Position numbers and translations under genes: made by a program | Assembly: GCA_965198675.1 (NCBI GenBank) | Contig: OZ240666.1 | Location: 2,852,001-2,916,000 of the forward strand | Direction of reading: 5' to 3' | DNA: 64,000 bases | Origin: Prochloron sp965198675 | GTDB taxonomy: Bacteria > Cyanobacteriota > Cyanobacteriia > Cyanobacteriales > Prochloraceae | Notes under the pieces: generated by a model | Told to the model about the DNA's origin: nothing | Databases searched by the model: none | Seen by the model: the letters and a program-made list of their open reading frames with translations, nothing else | Shown here: positions 44,938-54,372 of the stretch, piece after piece | How positions within the stretch are numbered: the first letter of the stretch is position 1 | How the letters are laid out: the number at the start of each line of letters is the position of its first letter

Positions 44938-45031
44938 GATAACATATTCTCCTTGTTATTTCTCCCTTATATACCTATATTATACATCAGGAACTGCCCC
45001 GGGGCAGGGCGGGAAGACCCCGCCCCTACGG

Positions 45032-46366
45032 TTATTCTTTTAAATTGAGAATTTGATGAGTTACCTTCATGCTCTCTTCAAAAAGCATATCCCGACCCCA
45101 ACGCTGTAACTGCTGACCTAACAATTGGTCAGTTTTTTGGTCCAATAAAGGGGTCACCTGCTGAATGCGACAAGATTGAGATCCACCACCTGCTTCCATG
45201 CGCATGCAACCTGCTGTTTCGGAACACAAAACCGTACAGCAGTCAACTTCCAAGTTAGTAGAAATGAGACGCAAGCTAATTAAATCTCCGGGAATTTCTC
45301 CCACATCAGTAATAGGAATGGCAGCTAATTCTGCTTCGATGGCCCGTTGATTTTCTGTGGTAAATTTAACCCGCCTGATGTCGTAATCCCCTCCTTCTTG
45401 CTCATAGGAAAGGGGTCGCCATTGCAAGCGACTTGCTAACCAACCCAAGTACATCAATGCTTGTGTCGAGTTGCCTTTTTCGTAATCGATGGTAACTCGA
45501 TCCACTTCCCAAATAGCAGAACGGCGTTTCGGGGGGTCGAAGGCTTCTGCTGCTAATTCTTGCCATGCACCAATACGTCCCCAGTTGAGATCTACAATAG
45601 GAATACCTGTTTTCAGCAGTTCTCCTAGGTTCCATAACTCTCCCTCTGGTTCCTTAAAGCTGCTGGAGTCTACGATAACGCTATCGCTATCTTTTACCAT
45701 TCGCTTAAACAGACTGTAATTGAGATCGGGGGTTCCTTTCCACCAAACAAATTTGGGCAGTTCGTTAATAGTTAGTTCCGAGATAATCCCCCCAATTCTT
45801 TCTAAAGCAGCAGCGGTTCCTCGCAGGGTGATATACTCGCAGCAGATTAAATTATTATTGCGACCTTTTTGGATAGGACAATAGGCGGATACAGTGGCTC
45901 TTACTCCTTCATCTTCTCCCAGAATGGGACAAAGGGTGATAATGCGACAGGGGTTAGAAGCGGCGATCGCATCTGCAATACCCACTCCTTCTAAGTCTGT
46001 CCCATACTGTCCTTTATCTCCATTTTCACCGTCTTTTCGTTGTTTCAATTCTTCTTGCAATAAGGACCGCAGCTTATCGTCTGATTTCCCCGTTACTTCT
46101 AATTGGTATTTTTTTTGCGCTGCTTTAATGGCGGCGATAGTTCTTGGTCCAGCAATACCATCAATGGGTCCAGTATAATAGCCCAAGGCAGCCATTAGTT
46201 GCTGGGTTCCATCTGGTTCGTAAACGATAAAGCTAAAGGTGCTTGCTCTCGTAGCAACTGGTCCATCTTCATCGCTATTCTGATAACTTTGCCAGATGGA
46301 TCGTAGTTCTGCCTCAATTTCATCAATGGAGACATCTTTTGGTGCTTGTAAGGAAACAATTGTCAT
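45032..46366 (-). CDS. opcA: Glucose-6-phosphate dehydrogenase assembly protein OpcA
   Basis: This 444-residue cyanobacterial OpcA is the redox-sensitive activator of G6PDH (Zwf). The conserved core shows NPCRIITLCPI, CCEYITLRGT, ELPKFVWWKGTP and IVDLNWGRIGAWQELAA. A peptidoglycan-binding-like helical insert (QLMAALGYYTGPIDGIAGPRTIAAIKAAQKKY) is near the N-terminus, as in other cyanobacterial OpcA. It lies ~1.7 kb downstream of zwf on the same strand, separated by a TPR pseudogene, so co-transcription may be weakened. Confidence 0.94.
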   Translation of the reverse strand: MTIVSLQAPKDVSIDEIEAELRSIWQSYQNSDEDGPVATRASTFSFIVYEPDGTQQLMAALGYYTGPIDGIAGPRTIAAIKAAQKKYQLEVTGKSDDKLRSLLQEELKQRKDGENGDKGQYGTDLEGVGIADAIAASNPCRIITLCPILGEDEGVRATVSAYCPIQKGRNNNLICCEYITLRGTAAALERIGGIISELTINELPKFVWWKGTPDLNYSLFKRMVKDSDSVIVDSSSFKEPEGELWNLGELLKTGIPIVDLNWGRIGAWQELAAEAFDPPKRRSAIWEVDRVTIDYEKGNSTQALMYLGWLASRLQWRPLSYEQEGGDYDIRRVKFTTENQRAIEAELAAIPITDVGEIPGDLISLRLISTNLEVDCCTVLCSETAGCMRMEAGGGSQSCRIQQVTPLLDQKTDQLLGQQLQRWGRDMLFEESMKVTHQILNLKE

Positions 46367-46560
46367 TTTGTGATTAGACCTCTTGCAAAATAGTTTTTGT
46401 GCTATAGCAGTCTATCATCATCAGGGTAACTTATAGAGAGGACATGTTTTTTTTGACAAACACTTTCCCATTATCTATGGATAAACCACTAATCTAGTTT
46501 TGTCAACCCCTATTTTTACTGGGCTATGGGAGGGCGCAAGGATGGTGGCGCCCCTACGAA

Positions 46561-46660
46561 CCCTTTGCGCTGGAGCGAGTCTTTCGAGCGGCTACTTTGC
46601 GCGAAACATTCTTGCGTATTTTAATTATATCATAATTCAACTACATCTCTGCCTGATTTC
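46561..46660. repeat. Direct repeat, left copy (flanks TPR pseudogene)
   Basis: It shares GCGAGTCTTTCGAGCGGC and TACTTTGCGC, plus CATAATTCAACNACAT and CTGCCT, with 47882-47980 in the same order and orientation. The pair probably results from duplication of a TPR gene 3' end with its flank. Confidence 0.75.
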
Positions 46661-47806
46661 CTGTAAACGTTCAGAGAGAGAGCTTGCTTTAGCGTAGTCT
46701 CCTAGGGTATTGTACAATTGAGCTAGGTTATTGAGGCTTTCGGCTACCAAGGGATGACACTCACCCAATGCTTTCTCTCTGATTGCCAGAGAACGGAGAA
46801 AGAGAGGTTCTGCTTTGGCCTAGTCTCCTTGAGCATAGTATAGCCCTGCCAAGTTGTTGAGGCTGGTGGCTACATGGGGATGAGACGGATCCAATACTTT
46901 CTCCCTGATAGCTAGGGAACGGAGATAGAGGGGTTCTGCTTTGGCGTAGTCTCCTCGGACTTTATACAGTAATCCTAGGTCGTTGAGGCTAAGGGTTACA
47001 TCCGGATGAGACTCTGGCAATATTTTCTCCCTGATTGCCAGAGCTTGTTGTGCAAGACCAATAGCAGTAGCATACTCACCTTGTTGATAAAGCTGTATTG
47101 CCTGTTGATGTAACCGTTGCGCTTCTGCTAATTTTAGGTCGTTAGCAGTTGCTTCCCGCCAACTGAGAGTATAGTTACCTGTTTCCCCTGCTTCAGAAGA
47201 GATAACGCCAATCTTATAAGTGGCAGTCATGGGTAAGGTAACAGTAATCTTAGCCTTGTCCCCTGCACCGCTACTGTTATCTCCAGCAATTGGATTATCG
47301 TCAGGGCTAAGCAAAACAAGACTGAGTTCTAACTCCCCACTGCTAACTTCTATAGTAATTTACTCTCCTGCTCTCCCCTCAAAGGGATGGATATTTCCAT
47401 ATTTACCATTCTCAAGCCCAAAACTATTACTATCCAACCTCCCCCTAACGCTAGAACTATCCCGACTCAGGGCTTGTGCTAACTCTACTGGTAGAGTAGT
47501 AGGTTGGTTTGAGGAACGAAACCCAACAGCGCCAAACCTTGTTGGGTAACGCTTGCGCTCTACCAAACCTACGGCTACACGGCTGTAGGGGCGCACGGTG
47601 GGCATTGCCCACCCTACCAATTTACTAACATGTAAATTTTCCGTACCAGAACCCTGTGACCACATCAAAAGACGAGTAGTAGCAGACAAACCAACAGTGG
47701 GAGTCAGAGTAATGAGTCCCGTGGTCAAAGCAGTGATTCCCTTATTACAGAGTAACCGCTGTAAAATAGTGAGTCTCTTTATCTTCTCTTCGGGGTCGTA
47801 CATCAT
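46637..47806 (-). pseudogene. PPC-domain / TPR protein with two in-frame stops
   Basis: Three pieces are in one frame. 47360-47806 encodes the N-terminus, with repeat-derived GWAMPTVRP. After a TAA at 47360 a pre-peptidase C-terminal-like domain continues (ITIEVSSGELELSL, GNYTLSWREATAND). Kinesin-light-chain-type TPRs follow (GDYAKAEPLYLRSLAIREKVL). A TAG at 46820 replaces the TAC found at the same place in the neighbouring repeat (GDYAKA). Reading then continues through another TPR to TGA at 46637. It is thus a recently inactivated gene between zwf and opcA. Confidence 0.8.
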
Positions 47807-47881
47807 AAATCACTCCTCCTCCACCGTATTTTTGTTATATCACAATTTACCACCAACCCATTTTTACTAACGCACCCTACA

Positions 47882-47980
47882 ACCTTTGCGCTCTCTGCGA
47901 GTCTTTCGAGCGGCTACTTTGCGCCTTTGCGCGAGACTTTCCAGATCATAATTCAACAACATTGCTGCCTCATATAGACA
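47882..47980. repeat. Direct repeat, right copy
   Basis: This is the counterpart of 46561-46660. It lies between the TPR pseudogene start and the zwf stop. Confidence 0.75.
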
Positions 47981-48074
47981 ATCGTCAAAATTAATTTTCT
48001 GCTCCGTAGGGGCGCATGGTGGGCAATGCCCACCCTACGGACTGTGGTCGGTGCGTTACCAACGCACCCTACAG

Positions 48075-49604
48075 TTAAAGTCTGCGCCAGCGGCGACCGT
48101 CTCGGTTAATTAAAAATTCCGCTTCTGTGGGTTCCCAGGTACCTGCTTCGTATTGGGGAATAGACGCGGGGTCGGCGGGAGCATCCCATGCTGCTAAGGC
48201 TGGGGTGACTACTCGCCATGCTTCTTCTACTTCGTCTGCACGGGTGAATAGGGTTTGGTCCCCCAACATACAATCTAACAATAACCTAGTGTAGGCATCA
48301 GCAGTAGCCATACCAAAGGAGGAGCCGTAACTAAAGTCCATGTCTACGGTGCGAGTGCGCAGTTCGGAACCAGGCATTTTGGCTTCAAAGCGCAGGGATA
48401 TGCCTTCATTAGGTTGGATGCGCATGGTGAGGACGTTGGGGCTGGCCTGTTGGGCGGCTGACTTGAATATTAGTAAGGGAACTTCCCGGAACTGAATTGC
48501 TATTTCCGACACCTTCTTCGGCAACCGTTTACCAGTGCGGAGGTAAAAAGGTACCCCTTGCCAACGCCAGTTGTCAATAGCTAGTTTCAGGGCAACATAA
48601 GTAGGGGTGGTGGATTCCGGGTTGACTCCTGGTTCTTCTCGATAGCCGGGAACTGGCTTGCCTTTCATCCAACCTGCTCCATATTGACCCCTAATAGCGC
48701 AGCGATCTAGATTGTTCAAATCTGCCAAGTGGGTAGCTTGCAGTACTTTTACCTTTTCCGTGCGGATACTATCAGCGTCTAGGGAGTTAGGAGCTTCCAT
48801 AGCGGTAAGACACAAGAGCTGGATCAGGTGGTTTTGCACCATGTCCCTCAAAGCACCGGAGGTGTCGTAGTAACCGGCTCTCTCTTCCACCCCCACGCTT
48901 TCCCCTACGGTAATTTGCACGTGATCCACAAACTGGCGATTCCAGAGAGGCTCGAAAATAGCGTTGGCGAAACGGAAGACTAGGAGATTTTGAACTGTTT
49001 CTTTCCCTAAATAGTGGTCGATCCGATATACCTGGTCTTCTTGACAGACTTTTTGAACTACTTGATTGAGGGTTTGAGCGGAACTCAAATCCTTACCAAA
49101 AGGTTTTTCGATTACCAGTCGATGTTTAATAGGATCCGAAAGCATCCCTGCTGCGCCCAATTGCTTGATGGCGGGGGGGAAGAATTTGGGGGAAACTGCT
49201 AAATAAAAGACTCGGTTCCCTCTAGTTCCCCGACGTCCGTCTAATTCTTCCAGAAAGGCTTTCAGTTTCTGATAGCTTGAGGGTTGATCCATGTTCCCGG
49301 AGCAATAGAATAACCCTTCGGCGAAGTCTGACCATATTTCTTCCTTATCAATACCATCGCTAAATTCTTCAATCCCTTTGCGCATATGGTCTCGAAAGTA
49401 TTCGTGAGTCCATTCTCGACGGGCTACACCCACAATTGTGATTTCTGGGGGGAGTCTCCGTTCTCGTTTCAAGTGATAGAGTGCGGGAACCAGTTTGCGC
49501 TGGGTTAAGTCTCCAGAAGCGCCAAAAATCACCATAATGAGGGGTTCGGGGGTCCGTTCCTGTCGCAGTCCCACTCTGAGGGGATTTTCTAAGAGATTTT
49601 TCAT
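48075..49604 (-). CDS. zwf: Glucose-6-phosphate 1-dehydrogenase
   Basis: This 509-residue NADP-dependent enzyme oxidises glucose-6-phosphate in the oxidative pentose phosphate pathway. The coenzyme motif IFGASGDLTQRKLVPALYHL is near the N-terminus. The active-site signature RIDHYLGKETVQN lies near residue 197, with EKPFGKDL before it. Length is standard. It sits in the block fbp-tal-zwf on the minus strand, as in heterocystous and other filamentous cyanobacteria. The intergenic DNA to tal (158 bases) is filled by repeat DNA including a copy of the CGAATCAGATTCG element. Confidence 0.97.
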   Translation of the reverse strand: MKNLLENPLRVGLRQERTPEPLIMVIFGASGDLTQRKLVPALYHLKRERRLPPEITIVGVARREWTHEYFRDHMRKGIEEFSDGIDKEEIWSDFAEGLFYCSGNMDQPSSYQKLKAFLEELDGRRGTRGNRVFYLAVSPKFFPPAIKQLGAAGMLSDPIKHRLVIEKPFGKDLSSAQTLNQVVQKVCQEDQVYRIDHYLGKETVQNLLVFRFANAIFEPLWNRQFVDHVQITVGESVGVEERAGYYDTSGALRDMVQNHLIQLLCLTAMEAPNSLDADSIRTEKVKVLQATHLADLNNLDRCAIRGQYGAGWMKGKPVPGYREEPGVNPESTTPTYVALKLAIDNWRWQGVPFYLRTGKRLPKKVSEIAIQFREVPLLIFKSAAQQASPNVLTMRIQPNEGISLRFEAKMPGSELRTRTVDMDFSYGSSFGMATADAYTRLLLDCMLGDQTLFTRADEVEEAWRVVTPALAAWDAPADPASIPQYEAGTWEPTEAEFLINRDGRRWRRL

Positions 49605-49762
49605 TTAAGACTAATGATGATAATGTTTCACGCAGCGGTGCGGTGCGTTCTTCTCGAATCAGATTCGGGCTTATTGCGCACCAAGACAGAGGCACAGAGG
49701 CGCAGAGAGGGGTTTTATTTGTAGGGGCGGGGTTTTCCCGCCCACCAGGTTAAGGGTAGGAA

Positions 49763-50911
49763 TTAAACCGGTGTTAGTTGATTGACTTTGTCTTCCAAGG
49801 ATTTCATCAAAGACTCGAAAGGTTTGATGAATTTATCAATTCCTTCTTCCAGAAGTTCCGCCATGACTTCGTCGATGTCAATCTTGATGTTGGGGTCTTT
49901 CAGACTGTCAATTATTTGGTAGGCTGCTTCGATATTGCTTTCAATGCGACTAGCGGGATCGCAATGATCAGCACATGCTTCTATGGTGTTGGGAGGGAGG
50001 GTATTAACAGTGTCCGCACCTACTAACTCATCTACGTACATGACATCGCTATATTCAGGATTTTTGGTACTGGTACTTGCCCAGAGTAACCGTTGCACTT
50101 TAGCGCCTTTAGCTGCGAGAGCCTTCCAGCGATCGCTCTCAAAAATCTCTTTATATTTCTGGTAGGCTATTTTAGCATTGGCGATGGCTACTTTCCCTTT
50201 GATAGCAATCAGTTTTGCTCCTATATCCCCATTAATCCCTGATTTCAGTTTAGCATCAATGCGGTTATCTATATTGGAATCGATGCGGCTGAGGAAGAAA
50301 CTAGCAACGGAAGAAATGTTATTAATATCTTCTCCCGTTGCGGCTCTTTTTTCCAAACCGCTAATATAAGCCCAAGCGGTATTTACATAGCTTTCGATGG
50401 AGAAGAGCAGGGTAACATTCACGTTGATACCATCTGCAATTACCTGTTCTACAGCGGGTAATCCTTCCGGCGTACCGGGAATCTTAATCATCAAATTTTC
50501 CCGCCCGATAGCCTTATAATAGCGACGAGCTTCACTGATAGTTGTGGCTGTATCTTTAGCAATAGTAGGGGGTACCTCAATGCTGACGTAACCATCTACA
50601 CCCTTAGTTTCTTCATAAACTGGCTTGAAAATGTCGCAAGCATTGCCAATATCTTCAAATACTAAAGATTCGTAAATATCGTTCACTGATTTTCCTGCTT
50701 TAATACCAGCTTCGATATCTCCATCATAGATTTTATTGCCCGCGATCGCCTTTTGGAAAATAGCTGGATTAGAAGTAATACCGTGAATACCCCGACTGGC
50801 AATTAATTCTTTCAGTTGACCGGACTCAATTAAGTCTCGACTCAAATTATCCATCCAAATACTTTGACCGTATTTGTTCTCAATCTCTAAAATTGGATTT
50901 GCTACTGTCAT
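49763..50911 (-). CDS. tal: Transaldolase
   Basis: This 382-residue transaldolase of the long (TalB-like, class 2/3) type transfers a dihydroxyacetone unit between sugar phosphates. Signature segments are GITSNPAIFQKAI, the Schiff-base lysine in LMIKIPGTPEGLPA and the NVTLLFSIESY strand. RLLWASTSTKNPEYSDVMYVDEL also matches. It lies 27 bases after fbp and shares its orientation with zwf. Confidence 0.96.
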   Translation of the reverse strand: MTVANPILEIENKYGQSIWMDNLSRDLIESGQLKELIASRGIHGITSNPAIFQKAIAGNKIYDGDIEAGIKAGKSVNDIYESLVFEDIGNACDIFKPVYEETKGVDGYVSIEVPPTIAKDTATTISEARRYYKAIGRENLMIKIPGTPEGLPAVEQVIADGINVNVTLLFSIESYVNTAWAYISGLEKRAATGEDINNISSVASFFLSRIDSNIDNRIDAKLKSGINGDIGAKLIAIKGKVAIANAKIAYQKYKEIFESDRWKALAAKGAKVQRLLWASTSTKNPEYSDVMYVDELVGADTVNTLPPNTIEACADHCDPASRIESNIEAAYQIIDSLKDPNIKIDIDEVMAELLEEGIDKFIKPFESLMKSLEDKVNQLTPV

Positions 50912-50938
50912 TTTTAGCTCCTTTATAGGTGTTAGTTA

Positions 50939-51988
50939 TTAGTTTGTACTTTTCTGTCTTTCTTTTTCCTCAATGAAAGACTGCACCAGTCTCACATCCT
51001 CCTTACTGCCGATAATTAAAGGAGTGCGAGCGTGAAGTTTATCGGGAACCACGTCTAACAGATCTGAGTTTCCCGTACTAACACTTCCCCCCGCTTGCTC
51101 CATTAAAAAAGCAAGAGGAGCGGTTTCGTAGAGGAGACGCAACTTCCCTTCTGGTTTCTTCATCGTTCCCGGGTAGAGGAAAACACCCCCCTGCATGAGA
51201 ATGCGATGAATATCTCCCACCAAAGCACCACTATAACGAGAGGTATAGCCTTCATGACGATGGACATAGCGGGTAAAATCCCGGATTGCTTCGTCCCACT
51301 GCCAGAAATTACCTTCATTGGTGCTGTAAATGGGTCCGTGTTCGGGAATGCGGATATTTTCCTGAGAGAGGATAAACTCTCCCAAACTGGGGTCGAGAAT
51401 GAAAGAGTGAACCCCTTTCCCTAGGGAATAAACCAACTCCGTGGAAGGTCCATAAAGGACATAGCCCGCTGCAATTTGCTTCCGTCCGTTTTGGAGTAAG
51501 TCTGTCGCTTCCCCGTCCAGGTCATTTCCTTCCTGCTGACGAATAGAGAAAATGGAACCCACATTTAAGTTAATATCCACATTAGAGGAACCATCAATGG
51601 GATCATAGAGCAGAGTATAGCGTCCGATAGGACAGTTCTCCGGGATATAGAAAGGTTTTTCCATTTCTTCAGAAGCTAAGCGGCAAACCAAACCGCTTTG
51701 CTTGAAAACAGAGATGAAAACATCATTAGCATAGACATCCATCTTTTTGACGCTTTCCCCCTGGATATTCATCTCCCCTGTAAACCCAAGAGTTCCAGCC
51801 ATTAAGCCAGCCCTGCTGAGACGGCGGGCAATCAGTTTTGCTGCCAGAGCAATGCGACTCAGAATTGCACTCAAGTCTTGCGCTTCGGCAGAAAAGCTCT
51901 GGAGTTGTTGCAGGGCGTGACGAGATAAGGTGGTGCAATCCCGATCTAGGCTATATTCTGGGATGACGGGTTGCTCTGGGTTGGCCAT
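50939..51988 (-). CDS. fbp: Class I fructose-1,6-bisphosphatase
   Basis: This 349-residue enzyme hydrolyses fructose-1,6-bisphosphate. The metal-binding motif LYDPIDGSSNVDINLNVGSIF, the EEMEKP segment and the late GALVGDIHRILMQGGVFLYP region place it in class I. It heads the fbp-tal-zwf cluster. Upstream ~200 bases are AT-rich and are shared with the divergent Uma2 cluster, so the operon promoter is probably here. Confidence 0.96.
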   Translation of the reverse strand: MANPEQPVIPEYSLDRDCTTLSRHALQQLQSFSAEAQDLSAILSRIALAAKLIARRLSRAGLMAGTLGFTGEMNIQGESVKKMDVYANDVFISVFKQSGLVCRLASEEMEKPFYIPENCPIGRYTLLYDPIDGSSNVDINLNVGSIFSIRQQEGNDLDGEATDLLQNGRKQIAAGYVLYGPSTELVYSLGKGVHSFILDPSLGEFILSQENIRIPEHGPIYSTNEGNFWQWDEAIRDFTRYVHRHEGYTSRYSGALVGDIHRILMQGGVFLYPGTMKKPEGKLRLLYETAPLAFLMEQAGGSVSTGNSDLLDVVPDKLHARTPLIIGSKEDVRLVQSFIEEKERQKSTN

Positions 51989-52217
51989 GATTTTTAACCT
52001 CTACTACGAGTAAGGACAATTCACCCTCCTCTCCTCCTTATCTTAGGAAGTTATTTCCTCAATGGCTGGTAACTTTATACCAATTTCATATTTCATCCCA
52101 TATTCTACCAAACTAGTCTCTAAAGAAAAAATTAAAGAATTATAATTATCTTGAATAATAGGCTATAATGTAACCAGAGGTAACGGACTTATTTTTTGAA
52201 CCGCACCAAAGACGCAG

Positions 52218-53222
52218 ATGAACACAGATACTATGTCCCTAGCCAAATCTACCATTGAACCGCAGGTTAAATTAAATCTCCCAGAGAGAGAAACCCTGCC
52301 CACCATGTACGACTTACCCAGTGAGGAAGAATCTGGTTTGCCCGATCAATATCACCTGTTACAAGCACAATTGTGCATGGCTACATTTTTCCCTTCTATT
52401 TCCCCCGATAAAGTTTTTGTGGCCACCGATTTAAATCTTTACTATGACCACCACCATACCCAGTGGTACAAACGTCCTGATTGGTTTGCCGTAGTGGGAG
52501 TGGATAAACTCTATCAACAACGGTCACTGCGGTTCAGCTATGTTATCTGGCAAGAAAAAGTAGCCCCATGTATCGTCATAGAATTCCTGTCTCTCAGTAC
52601 GAGGAATGAAGATTTAGGAAGGAGTAAGCCAAAAGGTATACAACCGACAAAATGGGAAGTGTACGAGAAAATTTTGCGCATTCCCTATTATATAGTCTTT
52701 GACGGGATAACGAATGAAATATTCCCCTTTCATTTAACTAAAAATGGTTATCGTCCCCTAAAAATCAACCATTCTAAAGTGTGGATAGCCACTCTGAAAA
52801 TAAGCTTGGGATTTTGGTCCGGAGAGTATGAGGGTTGTCAGAGACAGTGGTTACGGTGGTATGACGCCGAAGGCAATTTGATTCCTACGAAAGAAGAAAA
52901 GGAGCAAATGGCTAAAGAATTAGCCCAACAGGAAAGAGACAGGGAGCGTATGGCTAAAGAATTAGCCCAGGAGCAAAAAGAATTAGCCCAGCAGGAAAGG
53001 GACAGGGAGCGTATGGCTAAAGAATTGGCCCAGGAGGAAAAAGAATTAGCCCAACAGGAAAGGGACAGGGAGCGTATGGCTAAAGAATTAGTCCAACAGG
53101 AAAGGGACAGGGAGCGTATGGCTAAAGAATTAGTCCAACAGGAAAAAGCATTAGCCCAACAACAAGTACAGCAGTTGTTAGAGCGTTTACGAGAAGCAGG
53201 AATTGACCCTGACCAAAATTGA
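52218..53222 (+). CDS. Uma2-family (DUF820) protein, tandem copy 1
   Basis: This 334-residue protein has a PD-(D/E)XK-like core (LYYDHHHTQWYKRPDWFAVVG, CIVIEFLSLSTRNEDLG, KWEVYEKILRIPYYIVF). A C-terminal coiled-coil is built from the repeat KELAQQERDRERMA. It has one more 14-residue repeat unit than copies 2 and 3 and five additional N-terminal residues (MNTDT), from ATG 52218. The ATG at 52233 corresponds to the start of the other copies. DNA identity between copies is nearly complete. Confidence 0.85.
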   Translation: MNTDTMSLAKSTIEPQVKLNLPERETLPTMYDLPSEEESGLPDQYHLLQAQLCMATFFPSISPDKVFVATDLNLYYDHHHTQWYKRPDWFAVVGVDKLYQQRSLRFSYVIWQEKVAPCIVIEFLSLSTRNEDLGRSKPKGIQPTKWEVYEKILRIPYYIVFDGITNEIFPFHLTKNGYRPLKINHSKVWIATLKISLGFWSGEYEGCQRQWLRWYDAEGNLIPTKEEKEQMAKELAQQERDRERMAKELAQEQKELAQQERDRERMAKELAQEEKELAQQERDRERMAKELVQQERDRERMAKELVQQEKALAQQQVQQLLERLREAGIDPDQN

Positions 53223-53323
53223 CAGGAAATGGGAAATAGGGAGTAATTTACCTGTCTACTCCCTACTCCCTACTCCCCCTAATAAACTATAATGAAATTA
53301 CTCCGAAAAAAAGAATAGTAATT

Positions 53324-54271
53324 ATGTCCCTAGCCAAATCTACCATTGAACCGCAGGTTAAATTAAATCTCCCAGAGAGAGAAACCCTGCCCACCATGTA
53401 CGACTTACCCAGTGAGGAAGAATCTGGTTTGCCCGATCAATATCACCTGTTACAAGCACAATTGTGCATGGCTACATTTTTCCCTTCTGTCTCCCCAGAT
53501 AAAGTTTTTGTGGCCAGCGATTTAAATCTTTACTATGACCACCACCATACCCAGTGGTACAAACGTCCTGATTGGTTTGCCGTAGTGGGAGTGGATAAAC
53601 TCTATCAACAACGGTCACTGCGGTTCAGCTATGTTATCTGGCAAGAAAAAGTAGCCCCATGTATCGTCATAGAATTCCTGTCTCTCAGTACGAGGAATGA
53701 AGATTTAGGAAGGAGTAAGCCAAAAGGTATACAACCGACAAAATGGGAAGTGTACGAGAAAATTTTGCGCATTCCCTATTATATAGTCTTTGACGGGATA
53801 ACGAATGAAATATTCCCCTTTCATTTAACTAAAAATGGTTATCGTCCCCTAAAAATCAACCATTCTAAAGTGTGGATAGCCACTCTGAAAATAAGCTTGG
53901 GATTTTGGTCCGGAGAGTATGAGGGTTGTCAGAGACAGTGGTTACGGTGGTATGACGCCGAAGGCAATTTGATTCCTACGAAAGAAGAAAAGGAGCAAAT
54001 GGCTAAAGAATTAGCCCAACAGGAAAGAGACAGGGAGCGTATGGCTAAAGAATTAGCCCAGGAGCAAAAAGAATTAGCCCAGCAGGAAAGGGACAGGGAG
54101 CGTATGGCTAAAGAATTGGCCCAGGAGGAAAAAGAATTAGTCCAACAGGAAAGGGACAGGGAGCGTATGGCTAAAGAATTAGTCCAACAGGAAAAAGCAT
54201 TAGCCCAACAACAAGTACAGCAGTTGTTAGAGCGTTTGCGAGAAGCAGGAATTGACCCTGACCAAAATTGA
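53324..54271 (+). CDS. Uma2-family (DUF820) protein, tandem copy 2
   Basis: This 315-residue protein is almost identical to copy 1 through the nuclease-like core. The C-terminal 14-residue coiled-coil repeats are one unit shorter. The ~100-base spacer upstream is identical to that before copy 3, and this copy starts exactly 1049 bases before copy 3. That indicates recent unequal duplication. Confidence 0.85.
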   Translation: MSLAKSTIEPQVKLNLPERETLPTMYDLPSEEESGLPDQYHLLQAQLCMATFFPSVSPDKVFVASDLNLYYDHHHTQWYKRPDWFAVVGVDKLYQQRSLRFSYVIWQEKVAPCIVIEFLSLSTRNEDLGRSKPKGIQPTKWEVYEKILRIPYYIVFDGITNEIFPFHLTKNGYRPLKINHSKVWIATLKISLGFWSGEYEGCQRQWLRWYDAEGNLIPTKEEKEQMAKELAQQERDRERMAKELAQEQKELAQQERDRERMAKELAQEEKELVQQERDRERMAKELVQQEKALAQQQVQQLLERLREAGIDPDQN

Positions 54272-54372
54272 CAGGAAATGGGAAATAGGGAGTAATTTAC
54301 CTGTCTACTCCCTACTCCCTACTCCCCCTAATAAACTATAATGAAATTACTCCGAAAAAAAGAATAGTAATT

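Noticed and set aside
46500..46697. 65-codon plus-strand frame
   Set aside because: It is made of a GGCGCCCCTACG repeat and the left direct repeat, antisense to the TPR pseudogene end.
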